Both the position numbers and the translations under genes were made by a program. A stretch of DNA of 64,000 nt from JAAYZB01 sp035379945 (GTDB lineage: Bacteria > Bacillota_I > Bacilli_A > Izemoplasmatales > Hujiaoplasmataceae). Shown one piece after another: positions 35,456 to 43,990 of the stretch. Below the pieces are notes generated by a model. The model was given only the letters and a program-made list of their open reading frames with translations. It did no database searches and was not told the origin of the DNA. Numbering within the stretch: the first letter of the stretch is position 1; every line of letters begins with the position of its first letter. The DNA is taken from the NCBI GenBank assembly GCA_035379945.1, contig DAOSWG010000003.1:39102-103101 (forward strand), written 5' to 3'.

Positions 35456-36481
35456 CTAGACAAGATAGATGTAAAAAGCATTGAATAAATATCCCATCGC
35501 AATGATACCAACGGTGATGATACCGACGAATGTCCAGAGCAGTTTCGGCTTTACGACTCTTCTCAGCATGATGATCGAAGGGAGCGACAAAGCAGTGACG
35601 GCCATCATGAAGGAAAGCACTGTTCCGATGCCAACGCCTTTCAAGACCAAAGCTTCGGCAATCGGCAATGTACCGAAAATATCCGCATACATCGGAATTC
35701 CGACCGCTGTTCCGATCAACACCGAGAAGGGATTGTTGTCACCGAGTACGGCTTCGATCCAATTTTGGGGAATGAATCCATGAATCAAAGCTCCGATGCC
35801 GACCCCTATCAGAAGATAAGGCCATACTTTTTTAACGATATCCGTAACTTGTTGCCAAGAATATTTAGCTCTTTCTTTTTTGGTCATTACAGTTTCAGGC
35901 ATTTCTTCCATCGCAACTTCGCCATCTGCTTTCACGAAGTCGGCCACATATTTGTCCATTTTGAAAAGACCGATGAGCGTACCGCCGATAACGGCAATGA
36001 TAAGCCCCACCAAAACATAAGCAATGGCAATCTTCCAGTTGAAGATACTTGCCAATAAAACCACCGAGGCAAGATCGACAAGCGGGGATGATATTAGAAA
36101 GGAAAATGTCACGCCTACCGGTAATCCGGCTCTGGTGAAACCAATGAAGATCGGAATCGAGGAACAGGAACAAAACGGTGTCACGGTTCCAAGCAAAGCG
36201 CCGATGATGTTGGCGGGAAGTCCTTTGAATTTGCTCATGATAGCCCGGCTTCTTTCCGGCGTGAACCGCGACTGGATCCACGAAGAAATAAAAATAAGCA
36301 CGGAAAGCAAAATCAGAATCTTTATCACGTCATAAAAGAAAAATGTGAGGAATGAATAAGCGGCGGATGTTTCGGATATTCCGAAGACACGGCCAAACAG
36401 CCACTTGACTATGTCATCAAGCCATAACATTTTCAGTAATTGGTCATTCATCCAGGCAAAGATGTCTTTTATAATTTGCAT
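35456..36481 (-). CDS. ArsP-like permease (DUF318 family)
   Basis: 341 residues, about eight to ten membrane helices. The family motif TPFCSCSSIPIF (Cys104, Cys106) lies in an early helix, and a second repeat half carries GIPMYADIFGTLP. Relatives export organoarsenicals or other soft-metal/thiol compounds. A cytoplasmic charged loop (about 185-205) links the halves. The start overlaps the arsR gene by 13 bp, so it is co-translated with its presumed regulator. Confidence 0.88.
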   Translation of the reverse strand: MQIIKDIFAWMNDQLLKMLWLDDIVKWLFGRVFGISETSAAYSFLTFFFYDVIKILILLSVLIFISSWIQSRFTPERSRAIMSKFKGLPANIIGALLGTVTPFCSCSSIPIFIGFTRAGLPVGVTFSFLISSPLVDLASVVLLASIFNWKIAIAYVLVGLIIAVIGGTLIGLFKMDKYVADFVKADGEVAMEEMPETVMTKKERAKYSWQQVTDIVKKVWPYLLIGVGIGALIHGFIPQNWIEAVLGDNNPFSVLIGTAVGIPMYADIFGTLPIAEALVLKGVGIGTVLSFMMAVTALSLPSIIMLRRVVKPKLLWTFVGIITVGIIAMGYLFNAFYIYLV

Positions 36482-36756
36482 GTTTTTTTAGTCTCCAGGA
36501 GTTCTTCAAGATATTTGATGGTTTCTTTGATTTTTTCCTTATTCACAAAATTCTTGTTCCAGGTTCCTTCCTTGCGGCTGGTGACAAGCCCGGATGCTGA
36601 CAACATTCGCAAATGATATGACAAGGTGGGCTGGGATATCGGCAAACTGTTAATGAGAGTACAACCGCATGATTCGCCTTCGAGTAATAGTTTCATGATC
36701 AAAAGCCGGTTCGGATCCGACAGGGCTCTAAAAGCCTCCGCCATTTGATTTTCCAT
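36469..36756 (-). CDS. ArsR-family metalloregulator
   Basis: 95 residues with a winged helix-turn-helix (ALSDPNRLLIMKLLLEG, SQPTLSYHLRMLSASGLV). The sensing motif normally written ELCVCDL is ESCGCTL here (Cys30, Cys32), with one more Cys in the C-terminal tail. This supports binding of a thiophilic ion. ATG at 36756 is fixed by AAGGAGG 6 bases upstream; extra upstream codons were rejected. It is first in the operon and next to an inverted repeat likely to be its operator. Confidence 0.92.
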   Translation of the reverse strand: MENQMAEAFRALSDPNRLLIMKLLLEGESCGCTLINSLPISQPTLSYHLRMLSASGLVTSRKEGTWNKNFVNKEKIKETIKYLEELLETKKTCKL

Positions 36757-36769
36757 GATGCGCCTCCTT

Positions 36770-36805
36770 ATATAGATATTCATCTATATTGATGATCATC
36801 TATAT
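36770..36805. promoter_or_regulatory. putative ArsR operator
   Basis: Perfect inverted repeat ATATAGAT-ATTC-ATCTATAT (20 bp) directly upstream of the ribosome site, with a further half-site ATCTATAT at 36798-36805. This fits an ArsR-family dimer site that controls the operon. Confidence 0.65.
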
Positions 36806-36861
36806 TTTTGCATACCTTTTCCGGAATGTCAAACGATATTGTCTTTTTGTTTTCAGGTAAT

Positions 36862-36884
36862 AAAAAAGCGGCATCGCCGCTTTC
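36862..36884 (-). terminator. terminator after the unknown/ANT(6) unit
   Basis: AAAGCGGC/GCCGCTTT with loop ATC; six Ts follow on the minus strand. Confidence 0.85.
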
Positions 36885-37451
36885 TTACTTTGCACATTTT
36901 GTCCTTGTTTCAGCCAGAATCCAACTGTCCGGATAAGTCATTCTCATATATTCTGAGAAAGCGGATTTTTGATCAAGCAAGCCTTTCTTCAAAATGACTT
37001 CTGTCTCTGCATTTTTTATCCATTCACGATTTTCATTGTTGAGATCTTGGTGCCTGATGATTATCAAGTTGCCAAGCTTTTCCTGTTTCAGGATTTCTTC
37101 ATAAAGATCTTCTATTACCACAACCCCAATCACGTGAACCGAAGACCTGCTGACAAACTCATTCGGAATCATTGTTTTTTCGTAATTGTCTTTGTCTTCG
37201 CATTGATAAAGAAATGCTTTCTTTCCGCTATATAATTTTTCCAGAGCGTCGGGAAAATGTTCCATGTAGTACAATTTCTTTTCTCTGTTATACCCATAGG
37301 TGTACTCGAAATGACTGATACCGTAAAAAAGCGCCATTGGCAACAAGGTTGTCATGGACACAAGACGAGGTTTATCAAAATAATTCGGAGTATTCGGCTC
37401 CAAATCTTTGATTCTTGCAACCGAAGAACAATGATAGAACAACAGACCCAC
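36885..37451 (-). CDS. unknown protein, possible ADP-ribosyltransferase-like fold
   Basis: A soluble protein of about 189 residues that I do not recognise firmly. It opens with LLFYHCSSVARIKDLEPN, then RLVSMTTLLPMALFYGI, a pattern of short strand, HxS and later TT seen in RES/ART-type toxins. The middle is YxYGYNREKKLYYMEHFPDALEKLY and the end is helical and charged. The start is uncertain: GTG at 37451 fits best and leaves a 10-bp gap to the preceding gene, while a TTG at 37487 would add 12 residues and overlap it. Co-transcribed with the ANT(6)-like gene. Confidence 0.55.
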   Translation of the reverse strand: MGLLFYHCSSVARIKDLEPNTPNYFDKPRLVSMTTLLPMALFYGISHFEYTYGYNREKKLYYMEHFPDALEKLYSGKKAFLYQCEDKDNYEKTMIPNEFVSRSSVHVIGVVVIEDLYEEILKQEKLGNLIIIRHQDLNNENREWIKNAETEVILKKGLLDQKSAFSEYMRMTYPDSWILAETRTKCAK

Positions 37452-37461
37452 TTCCAGCTCT

Positions 37462-38322
37462 TTATAATCTCGCCTTGACAAAATCAAGGTATTCCATCAT
37501 ATTTTTATCATCCTGTTCATTGTATGTGCAACCAAGATATTTTGCCACGGATTTGGCAGTATTTCGGAAAATCCGGCAGGATTCCTCAATGGCTTTCCAG
37601 ATATGATCGTAGTTACCGTCCGGGATTGTAAGAAGGTACCGGTTATAGCAATCTTCGGACAAATATCTGTTAAAGTACTTGCCCCATTTGCCGACAGAAA
37701 CGGCAAAATCATTTGTCACGCCAATATGCCAGGCAAGCATCCGGTTTAGTTCCTTATGAACGGTTTCGTAATACATTCTGATGACATAAGGCATTTGGTC
37801 TCTGGCAATGCCTTTGGCAACATTGTTGAGACACCAAAAAAATTCGTTACAACATCCGGCATATTCTGCTTTCGTCGGTTTTTTGATTAAATAATCCCGA
37901 TTGTTAGAAAGCGAAATTTTTGGCAATATCCCATCTTTGTCAAACAAAGGAACGGTCAAACTGTCAAGCCCGTATTCCTCCTGCATGGCTTCGATACTTT
38001 GAATTTGCAGATCGATTCTGACAAAATCCTTGAAAAGCATCAACCAAGCATAACTTCTGGTGGGATCATTTTTTTGACCGAAAGCCAGATCGTTTGAATC
38101 CGGTTCCTGGAGCATCAGCAATTCCCCGAAGATCTTTAGCCAGGTTTTATCCTTGATGAATGGCAAAGTGTTTGTGACGACATACACGATGTCGTAATCA
38201 CAAAAATCATCTATGGCGATTTCCGGATTTGTTCTCGATCCGTTCATATAAACCGCCCTGATCCTTTCATCCTCTTTCGCAATATGCAAGATCAAGTCGT
38301 ATATTTCTTGTTCCGAACGCAT
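37462..38322 (-). CDS. ANT(6)-like aminoglycoside adenylyltransferase homolog
   Basis: 286 residues of the AadE/ANT(6) type: VYMNGSRTNP and DFCDYDIVYVV form the nucleotidyltransferase core, followed by the family's helical C-terminal half (NRMLAWHIGVTNDFAVSVGKWGKYF). Verified members adenylylate streptomycin at position 6, but many environmental homologs have unproven activity. ATG at 38322 has GAGGTG 6 bases upstream. It heads a two-gene unit with an unknown protein. Confidence 0.85.
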   Translation of the reverse strand: MRSEQEIYDLILHIAKEDERIRAVYMNGSRTNPEIAIDDFCDYDIVYVVTNTLPFIKDKTWLKIFGELLMLQEPDSNDLAFGQKNDPTRSYAWLMLFKDFVRIDLQIQSIEAMQEEYGLDSLTVPLFDKDGILPKISLSNNRDYLIKKPTKAEYAGCCNEFFWCLNNVAKGIARDQMPYVIRMYYETVHKELNRMLAWHIGVTNDFAVSVGKWGKYFNRYLSEDCYNRYLLTIPDGNYDHIWKAIEESCRIFRNTAKSVAKYLGCTYNEQDDKNMMEYLDFVKARL

Positions 38323-38345
38323 CTTGCTCACCTCTTATTTTTGAA

Positions 38346-38915
38346 TCATTGTTCCCGGACATAAAATTCCATGCCGACTCCGGTATCTCTGACCATGGCG
38401 TCTTTTGGATATTTCATGAGTTTCCAAATAACATAAAAATCCCCGATGCAACTACAAAAATGCATACCGAGCATAGTGACGGCGAATCCGGCCAAATAGA
38501 TATCACTGGCAAAACAAAATACCAGAAACAGCGTGCCGAGAATAACCGCCGGCGCTATCCCGACAACAAAATATTGCCATTTGGAAAGATAATGACCGGG
38601 AGCGGAAGCACTGAACGCCCAACCATGAAACTGGTATTTGACTTTGGATTTGGTAAAAACATGAAAAAACAGACCATGAATGGCTTCATGGATGATGATC
38701 ATCAAGAACAGTCCCAAGACAAGAAGCGTAAGCCAATAGAGCTTTGTCATCGAGGCGTTCATCACATCCGAAAAGAAACGGATAATGAATGGTATGAACG
38801 GCAACAACAATACCAACGACATGATGTTGATCCATACAATGAGTTTTTTATTATGTTTCATGTCGATCTCGTAATTCATCACATAACCTTCTGGCAAAAT
38901 CTTAGTATCAATCAT
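38346..38915 (-). CDS. DUF3267 putative zinc-protease membrane protein
   Basis: A protein of about 189 residues with four membrane helices. The third membrane region has IIIHEAIHGLFF, an HExxH zinc motif as in site-2-type intramembrane metalloproteases, and a later helix has HFCSCIGDFYVIWKL with an Asp that could be the third ligand. DUF3267 proteins are not characterised. ATG at 38915 was taken as start; ATGs 12 and 30 bases upstream are alternatives. The stop is 23 bp upstream of the ANT(6)-like start. Confidence 0.78.
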   Translation of the reverse strand: MIDTKILPEGYVMNYEIDMKHNKKLIVWINIMSLVLLLPFIPFIIRFFSDVMNASMTKLYWLTLLVLGLFLMIIIHEAIHGLFFHVFTKSKVKYQFHGWAFSASAPGHYLSKWQYFVVGIAPAVILGTLFLVFCFASDIYLAGFAVTMLGMHFCSCIGDFYVIWKLMKYPKDAMVRDTGVGMEFYVREQ

Positions 38916-38935
38916 TATTATCTTCATCCTTTCGC

Positions 38936-39286
38936 TTATAAACAATTATCAAGATTAACCCAGATGACAGCTCCCGACGGATGTTTGTATTCTATCGGCT
39001 CGGGATAGCGTTTCGAATTTGTCAAGACCCATGTGTAAGTACTAGGATATGGCAAACAATCTATTTCTGTTTTCGGCACCATGTGCTTGTCTGATGTGTT
39101 GGCATATTCTGATAGATCCAAAGGGATGCAATCGACCAGATCAGCTTCTCCTACCACCAGACCGCTTTGACTTCTGATCAAAGCTATTCTTCCTCTAATG
39201 GTGGTATTTCTGCCGCGGATCTCCCAAGTCTTCTTACCATCTAGAATATAATCGATCCACGGTGTTCTTATCAATAATCCCTTCAT
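38936..39286 (-). CDS. ASCH-domain protein
   Basis: About 116 residues. The segment GLLIRTPWIDYILDGKKTWEIRGRNT matches the ASCH fold (PUA-like), with the G-K-K-T-x-E-x-R signature. ASCH proteins are thought to bind RNA or modified nucleosides; one relative hydrolyses N4-acetylcytidine. ATG at 39286 has GGAG 9 bases upstream. It is 14 bp after the ADP-ribosylglycohydrolase gene in the same direction. Confidence 0.85.
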   Translation of the reverse strand: MKGLLIRTPWIDYILDGKKTWEIRGRNTTIRGRIALIRSQSGLVVGEADLVDCIPLDLSEYANTSDKHMVPKTEIDCLPYPSTYTWVLTNSKRYPEPIEYKHPSGAVIWVNLDNCL

Positions 39287-39300
39287 TGTCGCAATCTCCA

Positions 39301-40098
39301 TCATATTATTTTCGGCGGGTACGCTTTCTCGAAGTCTTCTAACAAATGCAAAAGAAAATCATCCAAATACTCTCTGGCCTTGTCGCTTTGTTCGCGGGGG
39401 ATTCCATAATAGGCGCCAGCCACGGCTCCGGTGATGGCACCGATCGTATCGGAATCCCCACCGATCGATATGGCACACCTTATCGCATCCTCGAAACATG
39501 TTGATTCAAAAAAAGCTTTTAACGCTTGCGGAGTGGTTCCCAAGGCGGTAGCGTCGAAAACATAATCCTTCCGGATACCATCCAAGGTAAAATCCAGCGG
39601 ATAGTAATTGTCTATAATATGTTTTTGGATTTCTTCCTTGGATTTTCCGTTTCTTGCCAGAAACACAGCAACTGCCGTAGCTTCAGCGGCCTTGATTCCA
39701 TCCGGATGGTCATGGGTTATTTCCGTCACCATTCGGGAAATGTCAATAACCTCCTGCAAGGTCTTTCCGACAACGCCACAGGCGGAAACGCGCATACTGG
39801 CGCCATTTCCATAGCTTCCGTATGGTTTGGGATCATCAGAGAAAAGCCAGCGGTAAAAGTGATGCCCGTATCCGGCGTTCGGATAGATGCGTCCGAGTTT
39901 GCGCATTGATTCCTTCGCTTTATCCGGCAATTCACCATACTTGTTTTTCCAGTCAAGCAGGGCCCTGCCGATGGCAATTGTCATTACGGTGTCGTCAGTG
40001 AAAAAACAGTTTTTCTTGAATAGTTCAAAATCTTTGGTCTTGATATTGTTGAATTCGTAAACCGATCCGACGATATCGCCGATGATTGCCCCGATCAA
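39301..40098 (-). CDS. ADP-ribosylglycohydrolase family protein
   Basis: 265 residues with the DraG/ARH marks: MIGAIIGDIVGSVYEF, FFTDDTVMTIAIGRAL (first metal site) and GGDSDTIGAITGAVAGAYYG (second metal site), all acidic Mg/Mn ligands present. It removes ADP-ribose from proteins or cleaves an ADP-ribosyl bond in metabolites. Its start overlaps the upstream unknown membrane gene by 4 bp. No ADP-ribosyltransferase is clearly identifiable, though the unknown protein at 36.9-37.5 kb could be one. Confidence 0.93.
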   Translation of the reverse strand: MIGAIIGDIVGSVYEFNNIKTKDFELFKKNCFFTDDTVMTIAIGRALLDWKNKYGELPDKAKESMRKLGRIYPNAGYGHHFYRWLFSDDPKPYGSYGNGASMRVSACGVVGKTLQEVIDISRMVTEITHDHPDGIKAAEATAVAVFLARNGKSKEEIQKHIIDNYYPLDFTLDGIRKDYVFDATALGTTPQALKAFFESTCFEDAIRCAISIGGDSDTIGAITGAVAGAYYGIPREQSDKAREYLDDFLLHLLEDFEKAYPPKII

Positions 40099-41114
40099 AC
40101 CCGGATGCCGTCTTTCGCGTTTCTTCTTTTTCCGTCTTGGTATTCTTTCAACAAGTCAAGTATTTCATCGCTATTTTCCAAAACAAAAGCGACGAACTCT
40201 TTGTTTGCGAATATCGCTGTCATATTATTTCCTTCGGCAAGCAAACATCCGGCATCCGAAAAAGGCCTATCCAGTTCGATGATATCCTTGTTATGCAAAG
40301 AAACGAAAAGAATATGGTTTTGGAAGAAGTAAATGGTGAGCGGCATCGCCTTATCCAAAAAATGTTTTCCCATGAACATGTACCCATTGTATTTCTTTAA
40401 GAAAGGTTCTGGAAACTCCGCTTCGTAATCTACTTCCAATTCATCCCTTTTCCGATATAAAAACTGCCGGAATCTGGGATTTTTTTCGTGAAAAAGGGCA
40501 AAAAACAAAAGGAGGCCGAAAACCAGTCCAGAGAATATATAGAGCACATACAACTGCCAGGCGTATCCGGTCCTTTGCCACAGGAATATTCTCAATAAGA
40601 ATGTCAGTAACAATCCTCCCGTTATCGGAATGATGAAATCGATTATAGGGACTCTTTTTTTACGGTTTAGATTGCTTCTGAAAAAAATATGCACATATTC
40701 GCTCAGGTTGTCTCCCTTTGTGGCGACGTGATCGATAATCAACTCGGGTGTTTCCCAACGGGAAGCCATTATGGTCGTGGCATCGTCAAAACTGTATTCG
40801 TTCTTAAAATCCGGTTGCGAATATTCCTTCACCAGTTCGTTTTGGATGTCCTTATATGATGCGTCCACGACTTGTGCCGACGTGTAATATCCTTCCGGTC
40901 GCATCAGTTCGATCATGTTTACCCTTAAACCAGAATGTCCGATTCCTATTTGCATCGGCAGATTGCTTTCGAATACTTCGCCCTCGAAACCGGTATAAGT
41001 GTTCTTGTCCGTCTTCCATACGGGAACGTACATGTCCTTCAAAGCTTTCATACATTCGCGGTATGATGGGGTGAGTACGACACCCATCCTTTTAATTTCA
41101 AATTGCTCGCTCAT
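40095..41114 (-). CDS. unknown membrane protein
   Basis: 339 residues. The N-terminal 165 residues are soluble and mixed alpha/beta (with a region DDATTIMASRWETPELIIDHV). Two membrane helices at about 172-225 (IDFIIPITGGLLLTFLLRIF, YVLYIFSGLVFGLLLFFAL) are followed by a cytoplasmic domain with a PH-like beta pattern (PLTIYFFQNHILFVSLHNKDIIELDR). I do not recognise the family. It is translationally coupled to the ADP-ribosylglycohydrolase gene, so a shared function is possible. Confidence 0.6.
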   Translation of the reverse strand: MSEQFEIKRMGVVLTPSYRECMKALKDMYVPVWKTDKNTYTGFEGEVFESNLPMQIGIGHSGLRVNMIELMRPEGYYTSAQVVDASYKDIQNELVKEYSQPDFKNEYSFDDATTIMASRWETPELIIDHVATKGDNLSEYVHIFFRSNLNRKKRVPIIDFIIPITGGLLLTFLLRIFLWQRTGYAWQLYVLYIFSGLVFGLLLFFALFHEKNPRFRQFLYRKRDELEVDYEAEFPEPFLKKYNGYMFMGKHFLDKAMPLTIYFFQNHILFVSLHNKDIIELDRPFSDAGCLLAEGNNMTAIFANKEFVAFVLENSDEILDLLKEYQDGKRRNAKDGIRV

Positions 41115-41176
41115 TGATTATTCTCCTTCTTGAAAAAGGCGATGTAACAACCACTCCTTGAAATTGTTTTGCTTGT

Positions 41177-42052
41177 TTACTTAGCCTTGTGATTGTTGTT
41201 TTCTCTCAGAATTACCTTGCCTTTGCAAGGAATGGCGGTATTGTCGTGAATGACTTCACCGTAAGAATCCACTACAATGTGTCCACGTTTCGGATTTTTG
41301 ATCGAATCGATGCGTCCCTTGATGTCGGCTTCGACATCGGAATATTCAAAAGCCAGATCGCAACCAACCATTTCGCAGTCGATCAGTTTAAGATTCTTGC
41401 AATAGCATAGCGGTTGACTTCCGCTTATTTTGCAATTGATGAGCGTTAGATGTTTTGAATACCAGGCAAAGTATTCTCCCGTGATGACGGAATCGGTGAT
41501 CACGACATCGTCACAGTGCCAAAAAGCATCCTTGGTGTCGATATGCGATTTATCTATCGTGACATGCTTTGTATATTGAAAGGAATATTTGCCTTTCATT
41601 TCGATGTTTTTGATATCGATATGCGTTGAATCGAGAAACAGGTATTCCGACTGGATTTGGGAATTCTCAACGGATATTTTGCTTGATTTCCACCCGAATT
41701 CGTCGGATACTATCTTCGAGTCGGTTATCTTGATATCATGACATTCCCTAATCGCCTTGGTGCCATGCAAAGTCAGATTGTTAATGGTACCGTTTTTCAC
41801 ATACCATAACGGGGCTCTGGTCGATTCCTCCATGATTGTGCCCGTCATGGCTAAACCTTTTGTATGCCATAAAGGATAGCGCATGGCGAATAGGCAATTT
41901 TCAACCACGATATCCCTGGCTTCCTTTAACGGCGATTCGCCTTCGGCGCTTTTAAACTCACATTTGACCAGTTTGGTTGCGGTGAGGTTGTATAAGGAAC
42001 GTTCCTGGTCATAATGACGATTCTCAATGATTTCCTTTGATTGTATTTGCAT
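41177..42052 (-). CDS. DUF3737 right-handed beta-helix protein
   Basis: 291 residues made of repeating strand-turn units (NCLFAMRYPLWHTKGLAM, DSKIVSDEFGWKSSKI, NSQIQSEYLFLDSTHI and so on), which indicates a right-handed beta-helix. It matches DUF3737, an uncharacterised family often annotated as a putative hydrolase. There is no signal peptide, so it should be cytoplasmic. A good promoter and an inverted repeat precede it; it may be read through into the genes below. Confidence 0.85.
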   Translation of the reverse strand: MQIQSKEIIENRHYDQERSLYNLTATKLVKCEFKSAEGESPLKEARDIVVENCLFAMRYPLWHTKGLAMTGTIMEESTRAPLWYVKNGTINNLTLHGTKAIRECHDIKITDSKIVSDEFGWKSSKISVENSQIQSEYLFLDSTHIDIKNIEMKGKYSFQYTKHVTIDKSHIDTKDAFWHCDDVVITDSVITGEYFAWYSKHLTLINCKISGSQPLCYCKNLKLIDCEMVGCDLAFEYSDVEADIKGRIDSIKNPKRGHIVVDSYGEVIHDNTAIPCKGKVILRENNNHKAK

Positions 42053-42107
42053 GTTGGCTCCTTGTATGAATAAAATAAATGGAATTTATGAAATTACTGC
42101 ACTATCC

Positions 42108-42136
42108 ATAATAAGGTCCGTTTCGGTTTGTGTCAA
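42108..42136 (-). promoter_or_regulatory. promoter of the DUF3737 gene
   Basis: Minus strand consensus TTGACA, 17-bp spacer, TATTAT. Confidence 0.75.
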
Positions 42137-42143
42137 TAGTCGT

Positions 42144-42163
42144 GTTGCATTTTTGCATGCAAC
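42144..42163. promoter_or_regulatory. inverted repeat upstream of the DUF3737 promoter
   Basis: GTTGCAT-TTTTGC-ATGCAAC, a perfect 7-bp inverted repeat 7 bp upstream of the -35 box. It looks like an operator or activator site, but no regulator gene is adjacent. Confidence 0.5.
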
Positions 42164-42171
42164 GGGATGAA

Positions 42172-42209
42172 AATGAAAAGTCCGGTTCTCAAAATACGCG
42201 AACCGGACT
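42172..42209 (-). terminator. terminator of the FAD-rich operon
   Basis: AGTCCGGTTC/GAACCGGACT, a ten-bp stem followed on the minus strand by TTTTCATTTTC; it lies 35 bp after the AGPS-like gene. Confidence 0.87.
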
Positions 42210-42244
42210 GTCCCAACCTTTTTTAAAAAGACAGACAAACTTTA

Positions 42245-43981
42245 TTATTTAATGTTGTCACGTAAGAACTTCTTGTCTTCTTCTTTGACATCGAGTCCGA
42301 TCGTTCCGCCCGGATTCATTAGATAATCCCTGTCGAAATAATCCTTCAAAACTTTGAAGACTCCGTATTCCTTTCTGCCTAAATATCCTTCCAGCCAGGG
42401 AGCAAACATCTTGCCGATGCCATGGTGGTGGCTTAAGGCGGCGCCGCTTTTCTGGATCGCATCCAGGATGGTGGCGTGATAAGCCTTGAATTCATCGGCC
42501 TTCTCGATATGGCCGATGAAGATGAAATACAGATTGGCTCCTTGCGGATAAGCATGGGAAAGATGCGTAGTGACGACGGTGTCCGGTCTGGCGTGGCACA
42601 CCTTTCTTACTTCGTCATGGACTTTGGCCATGTTGGACCAGTTGACGGAACACTCAAGCGTATCGGTCGCAATCCCGAAATCAAGCAGGGTGTCACGTAG
42701 ATACGGATCGGTGAAACGACCGTGTTCCCAGCCTTTGCAGACTAGTCCGGTCAATGACCTGGCATGGTATTTTCTCGCCACTTTGGCGATGTTATGTCTG
42801 ACATTTTTGGAAAACCCCAATTCACCGTCGGTGAATCCCAGCATAAGCGACCGCTGCATCGGCAGGAATCCTTTCAGGAAAAACTTTAAAGGAGAATCGT
42901 CGACATTGTAAAGTTTCAGCATCATGTCGGTTTCTTCGGCGTCCGATACCCGGAAAACCGAGGAATGGCCGGCTTCCGATTGCATCATTTCCCTGGCAGC
43001 GTCCATGGCATCTTCCCAAGTCTTGAACATGTAGGAATACCGTTTACGGTTTTTAGGCATATAACGAAAGACTTTCAGGGTCACTTCCGTCAAAACGCCA
43101 AAGGCGCCTTCCGAACCCATCATGATCTGATTAAGATTCGGTCCGGTCGACTCTTTCGGATAATGACTTGTATTGATCGTACCGATCGGGGTGGCGTATT
43201 TCTGGGACAAGACAATGTCGTCAATGGTACCATAATATGTGCTGTTCTGTCCGGCACCTCTCGTCACCACCCAGCCCCCGACGGACGAATATTCGAAAGA
43301 TTGGGGAAAATGTCCGCAGGTATAAGCTCTTTTCGCGTTGAATTCGGCAATGGCATTGTTAAGGTGTTTTTCCAAATCAGGACCGGACATTCCCGGTTGC
43401 ACGGTGATTGTCTGGTCGGTTTCATTGAAGGATAGGACCTTGTTGAAGTTGCGGCGTAGATCCAGAGACACTCCGCCTTTGACCGGTTCCACTCCTCTGG
43501 TAACGGAAGATCCGCCGCCATAGACATAAAGCGGAATTTTATGACTGACGCAATAAGCGACGATCGCTTCCACTTCTTTTGTCGTAGACGGATACAAAAC
43601 CAGATCGGGAACGCTGTCATAGCGGTGCTCGCGGATCCGCATGATGTCATAAAGCGTCTTGCCGTACATAACGGAAAGACGGTCATAGGTTTCATAGGAC
43701 GAATTATGGATGCCGACGATCTTTTGCAAAGCGTCGATAGCTTCGTTATCCATGTTTGAAGGAATGACATCGGTGATTTTGTCGAAACCGATATCGTTGT
43801 GGTAATGAGAAAAATCATCATCCGTCATATGGAACTTTTCCTTCATGTAACGGTAAAGCGACGCTTTAGGATATTTGACAAATTTCGGATCTCCCCACCG
43901 GGATATGGAGCGGTAAGAATCTTTCGAAGCTTCCGTTGTCACCCATTCCGGCAAAAATTCCTTATTTTTCTTTGAAGCCAT
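42245..43981 (-). CDS. FAD-linked oxidase, AGPS/GlcD-like
   Basis: 578 residues of the vanillyl-alcohol-oxidase fold. The FAD pyrophosphate loop is PLYVYGGGSSVTRG, then SVGGWVVTRGAGQNSTYYG and MMGSEGAFGVLTEVTLKV. The C-terminal half has LSHAYPQGANLYF and SHHHGIGK, the His-rich site typical of alkyl-dihydroxyacetonephosphate synthase. Eukaryotic AGPS makes the ether bond of ether lipids; bacterial relatives in polyol operons more likely oxidise 2-hydroxy acids or phosphorylated polyols. It ends the TetR-controlled operon, after a FGGY kinase. ATG at 43981 has AGGTGAT upstream. Confidence 0.85.
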   Translation of the reverse strand: MASKKNKEFLPEWVTTEASKDSYRSISRWGDPKFVKYPKASLYRYMKEKFHMTDDDFSHYHNDIGFDKITDVIPSNMDNEAIDALQKIVGIHNSSYETYDRLSVMYGKTLYDIMRIREHRYDSVPDLVLYPSTTKEVEAIVAYCVSHKIPLYVYGGGSSVTRGVEPVKGGVSLDLRRNFNKVLSFNETDQTITVQPGMSGPDLEKHLNNAIAEFNAKRAYTCGHFPQSFEYSSVGGWVVTRGAGQNSTYYGTIDDIVLSQKYATPIGTINTSHYPKESTGPNLNQIMMGSEGAFGVLTEVTLKVFRYMPKNRKRYSYMFKTWEDAMDAAREMMQSEAGHSSVFRVSDAEETDMMLKLYNVDDSPLKFFLKGFLPMQRSLMLGFTDGELGFSKNVRHNIAKVARKYHARSLTGLVCKGWEHGRFTDPYLRDTLLDFGIATDTLECSVNWSNMAKVHDEVRKVCHARPDTVVTTHLSHAYPQGANLYFIFIGHIEKADEFKAYHATILDAIQKSGAALSHHHGIGKMFAPWLEGYLGRKEYGVFKVLKDYFDRDYLMNPGGTIGLDVKEEDKKFLRDNIK

Positions 43982-43990
43982 TTTTATCAC

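Noticed and set aside
37452..37487. TTG start of the unknown 36.9-kb protein overlapping the ANT(6)-like gene
   Set aside because: TTG is a weak start with poor ribosome site, and the recognisable sequence begins near the GTG at 37451; kept only as an alternative.
38346..42052. Prophage or transposon island
   Set aside because: No integrase, transposase, tRNA attachment site or direct repeats; codon use and spacing look like the neighbours.
42245..43981. Firm call of ether-lipid synthesis from the AGPS-like oxidase and YhhN protein
   Set aside because: The two genes are 38 kb apart, and the oxidase is in a catabolic-looking operon; the homology alone does not establish plasmalogen metabolism.
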